Origin: Actinomycetales bacterium
Lineage (GTDB): Bacteria; Actinomycetota; Actinomycetes; Actinomycetales; Actinomycetaceae
Assembly: GCA_022838965.1 (NCBI GenBank)
Contig: JALHDK010000012.1
Span: 1 to 26,157 of the forward strand
Direction of reading: 5' to 3'
DNA: 26,157 bases
Both the position numbers and the translations under genes were made by a program. The notes under the pieces were generated by a model that ran no database searches, had not been told where the DNA came from, and worked only from the letters and a program-made list of their open reading frames with translations. Below are positions 24,069-26,157 of the stretch, piece after piece (position 1 is the first letter of the stretch; each line of letters starts with the position of its first letter).

Positions 24069-25147
24069 GCCGTCACCCACTCGGCATAGAAGATGCCGAC
24101 GCCGAGCGCCACGCACAGCCCGGCGATCAGCCAGAAGCGGATCACGATCGTCACCTCTCCCCATCCCTTCAGCTCGAAGTGGTGGTGCAACGGTGCCATG
24201 CGGAACACCCGCTTCCCCGTGAGCTTGAAGAATCCGATCTGAATGACGTCACTCATGACGATGATGACGAAGAGACCGCCGAGGAGCACGGCCAGGAATT
24301 CCGTGCGGGTCAGGATGGACATTCCGGCCACCGCGCCCCCCAGGGCGAGCGAGCCGGTGTCCCCCATGAAGATGGCGGCGGGAGACGCGTTCCACCACAG
24401 GAAGCCGAAGCAGGCGCCCACGAGGGCGGCCGCCACGATGGCGAGGTCTCGCGGGTCGCGGACCTCGTAACAGCCCGGACCCGGCTCGGCGAGATACTGG
24501 CACGACTGGTTCGACTGCCACATCGCGATCACCGTGTAGGCGGAGAAGACGAAGATCGACGCCCCGGTGGCAAGCCCGTCCAGCCCGTCGGTGAGATTCA
24601 CGGCGTTGGACCACGCTGTGATCAGGAAGTTGGCCCACAGGATGAAGAGCAGGATGCCGATGCCGACCCCCCAGTGGGCGAGGTCGATGTTCGTGTCCCG
24701 GAGGAAGGAGATCCGCAGGGAGGCGGGACGGCGGAGGTTCTCGTTCGGGAACATCGTGACCAGCACGGCGAACGCGATTCCCACGGCGGCCTGTCCGATC
24801 ACCTTTCCAAGGGGATTCAGGCCGAGCGAGCGCTGCCGGGAGATCTTGATGTAGTCGTCGAGGAATCCGATGAGGCCGAGCCCGACGACCAGGAAGAGCA
24901 GGAGGAGACCGGAGACGTTCGGGATCCGCCCGGTCGAGAAATTGCCCGCGAAGTAGCCGATCACCGTGGCGGCGATGATGACCACGCCGCCCATGGTCGG
25001 AGTGCCACGCTTGGTGAAGTGGGCGGTCGGTCCGTCCTGCCGGATGAACTGGCCGTAGTTCCGCCGAACCAGCAGGCGGATGAAGAGCGGCGTTCCGAGG
25101 AGGGAGAGCACGAGGGCGACGGCCGCCGAGACGAGGATGGAGATCAT
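24065..25147 (-). CDS. mraY: phospho-N-acetylmuramoyl-pentapeptide transferase
   Basis: A 360-residue polytopic membrane enzyme of the polyprenyl-phosphate GlcNAc-1-P transferase superfamily; it makes lipid I from UDP-MurNAc-pentapeptide and undecaprenyl phosphate. Markers: [19 protein letters not shown] (metal-binding Asp pair), [26 protein letters not shown], and the [14 protein letters not shown] loop. About ten hydrophobic segments are visible. I chose ATG 25147, overlapping the murF stop (ATGA), instead of GTG 25162 five codons upstream, because MraY starts with the first membrane helix ([13 protein letters not shown]). Confidence 0.98.
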   Translation of the reverse strand: MISILVSAAVALVLSLLGTPLFIRLLVRRNYGQFIRQDGPTAHFTKRGTPTMGGVVIIAATVIGYFAGNFSTGRIPNVSGLLLLFLVVGLGLIGFLDDYIKISRQRSLGLNPLGKVIGQAAVGIAFAVLVTMFPNENLRRPASLRISFLRDTNIDLAHWGVGIGILLFILWANFLITAWSNAVNLTDGLDGLATGASIFVFSAYTVIAMWQSNQSCQYLAEPGPGCYEVRDPRDLAIVAAALVGACFGFLWWNASPAAIFMGDTGSLALGGAVAGMSILTRTEFLAVLLGGLFVIIVMSDVIQIGFFKLTGKRVFRMAPLHHHFELKGWGEVTIVIRFWLIAGLCVALGVGIFYAEWVTA

Positions 25148-26157
25148 CGGGAGCCGGCCCACTCATCGGCGAGCTGCCACACGCGGGAGCCGTTCGACCC
25201 CTTGAAGAGAACGACATCGCCGGGACGCGCCAGCGCGGTCAGCGCGGCATCGGCGGCCGCCAGGTCAGCGCACCGGGTCGCACGGCCCTCCTCCATCTGC
25301 TCTGCCGCCACCCCCGCGAGCGGTCCGATCGTGACGAGGTGGTCGATTCCCAGGTCACGGGCGAGCGCCCCCAGCGCCACGTGTTCCTCGACCTCCGCCT
25401 CTCCGAGCTCGAGCATCGCGCCCAGCACCGCGATGGTGCGCCGCCCCGCCCCGAGGACGCGCAACGCCCGCAGGGCGGCGGCCATGGAATCGGGGTTCGC
25501 GTTGTAGGCGTCGTCGATCACCGTGATGTCGTCCTCACGGGTGGTCACGGCCATCCGGTGCGGACTCGAGGCCGCCCGTCCCGACAGTTCGCGCGCGATC
25601 TCGTCGCACGGCACCGCGAGCACCGACGCCACGGCGGCCGCGGCCAGGGCATTGTTGACGTGGTGCTCCCCCACGAGGCCCAGGTGGACGGATGCCGATC
25701 CCTCCGGTGTGCGGAGCGTGAAGGTGGCGCGTCCCAGGGGGTCGAGCGCCACGTCGGACGCCCCGACCTCGACAGGGTCGGCGGGGTCGCGGGGTTCGCG
25801 CCCGAACCGGACCACCGGACCGGGGGCGAGGTCCGCCATGGCCGCCACCCGCGGGTCATCGGCATTCAGGATCGCCGTGCCACCGGGCCGCAGGCCGCGG
25901 ACGATCTCGCTCTTGGCGAGAGCGACGTGTTCGATGCCGCCGAACACCCCGAGATGAGCTCGCGCCACGGCGAGGACGACGGCGATGTCGGGCGCGACCA
26001 GCGAGGTGAGGTAGTCGATGTCGCCGATCTTGTCGGCGCCCATCTCGAGCACCAGGTGACGCGTCTCCGGTGTGGCGCGCAGGGCGGTGAGAGGCAGGCC
26101 GATCTCGTTGTTGAGCGAGCTGCGGGTGGCGACGGTGGGCTTCGGCAGGACCGCGCC
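25144..26157 (-). CDS. murF: UDP-MurNAc-tripeptide--D-alanyl-D-alanine ligase (5' truncated by window end)
   Basis: The last 337 residues of MurF, which adds D-Ala-D-Ala to complete the pentapeptide precursor. The frame is open to base 26157, so the N-terminal domain and ATP loop lie outside. The first visible residues, [20 protein letters not shown], are the stretch just after the P-loop with the conserved NNEIG. Then come [21 protein letters not shown]-type ATP contacts ([13 protein letters not shown]), [16 protein letters not shown], and the C-domain [13 protein letters not shown] and LGAMLELG. It ends in [12 protein letters not shown]. The stop overlaps mraY by 4 bp. Confidence 0.97.
   Translation of the reverse strand, partial: GAVLPKPTVATRSSLNNEIGLPLTALRATPETRHLVLEMGADKIGDIDYLTSLVAPDIAVVLAVARAHLGVFGGIEHVALAKSEIVRGLRPGGTAILNADDPRVAAMADLAPGPVVRFGREPRDPADPVEVGASDVALDPLGRATFTLRTPEGSASVHLGLVGEHHVNNALAAAAVASVLAVPCDEIARELSGRAASSPHRMAVTTREDDITVIDDAYNANPDSMAAALRALRVLGAGRRTIAVLGAMLELGEAEVEEHVALGALARDLGIDHLVTIGPLAGVAAEQMEEGRATRCADLAAADAALTALARPGDVVLFKGSNGSRVWQLADEWAGSR

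Noticed and set aside
25148..25162. GTG 25162 as mraY start
   Set aside because: It adds only GRLPM before the normal membrane helix; ATG 25147 makes the usual 4-bp overlap with murF.
1..26157. CRISPR arrays, tRNA/rRNA genes, insertion sequences, toxin-antitoxin or phage defence genes
   Set aside because: Looked for on both strands; no repeat-spacer pattern, no transposase or integrase motifs, and every sizeable stretch is accounted for by core genes.

Overview
The window is high-GC DNA carrying conserved core genes in an order typical of Actinomycetota (class Actinomycetes). The markers are PriA instead of a plain HisA, DivIVA/Wag31 and SepF next to ftsZ, a DnaE1-type replicase with a complete PHP site, frequent GTG starts, and two promoters that look leaderless. 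The gene order resembles Micrococcales and related orders, but the genus cannot be told from sequence alone. I see no tRNA or rRNA genes, CRISPR arrays, insertion sequences, phage or plasmid genes. Coding is almost continuous; the longest intergenic stretch is 234 bp.

Region 1 (1-1004, + strand): the end of a CBS-domain protein, translationally coupled to a PfkB-family sugar kinase. Everything after this lies on the - strand and is described in its own transcriptional direction, from high to low coordinates.

Region 2 (26157-18056): the peptidoglycan/division (dcw) cluster murF(partial)-mraY-murD-ftsW-murG-murC-ftsQ. Most junctions are 4-bp stop/start overlaps, so this is one translationally coupled operon making lipid I and lipid II and the early divisome parts. 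ftsZ follows (17901-16718) with its own promoter. As given, the ftsZ reading frame is broken by a deletion of about 19 nt that removes the GGGTGTG nucleotide-binding signature. pgeF, sepF, yggT and divIVA come next.

Region 3 (14397-8896): lspA-rluD-GNAT acetyltransferase with overlapping frames, then dnaE behind a probable leaderless promoter. A perfect 19-bp palindrome sits directly upstream of that promoter's -10 box.

Region 4 (8852-3227): histidine operon hisD-hisC-hisB-(unknown gene)-hisH-priA-sseB-like, also starting at a probable leaderless promoter. hisG, hisE/I and hisF are not here.

Region 5 (3234-993): translation operon infC-rpmI-rplT-trmH-like. It has a leader of about 200 nt, an attenuator-like hairpin plus T-run, and an infC start codon that is almost certainly ATC. 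The last gene converges on, and overlaps, the + strand kinase.

No previously undescribed multi-gene system is evident. The points most worth a second look are the broken ftsZ, the infC leader and ATC start, the palindromes at the dnaE and divIVA promoters, and the uncharacterised protein inside the his operon.
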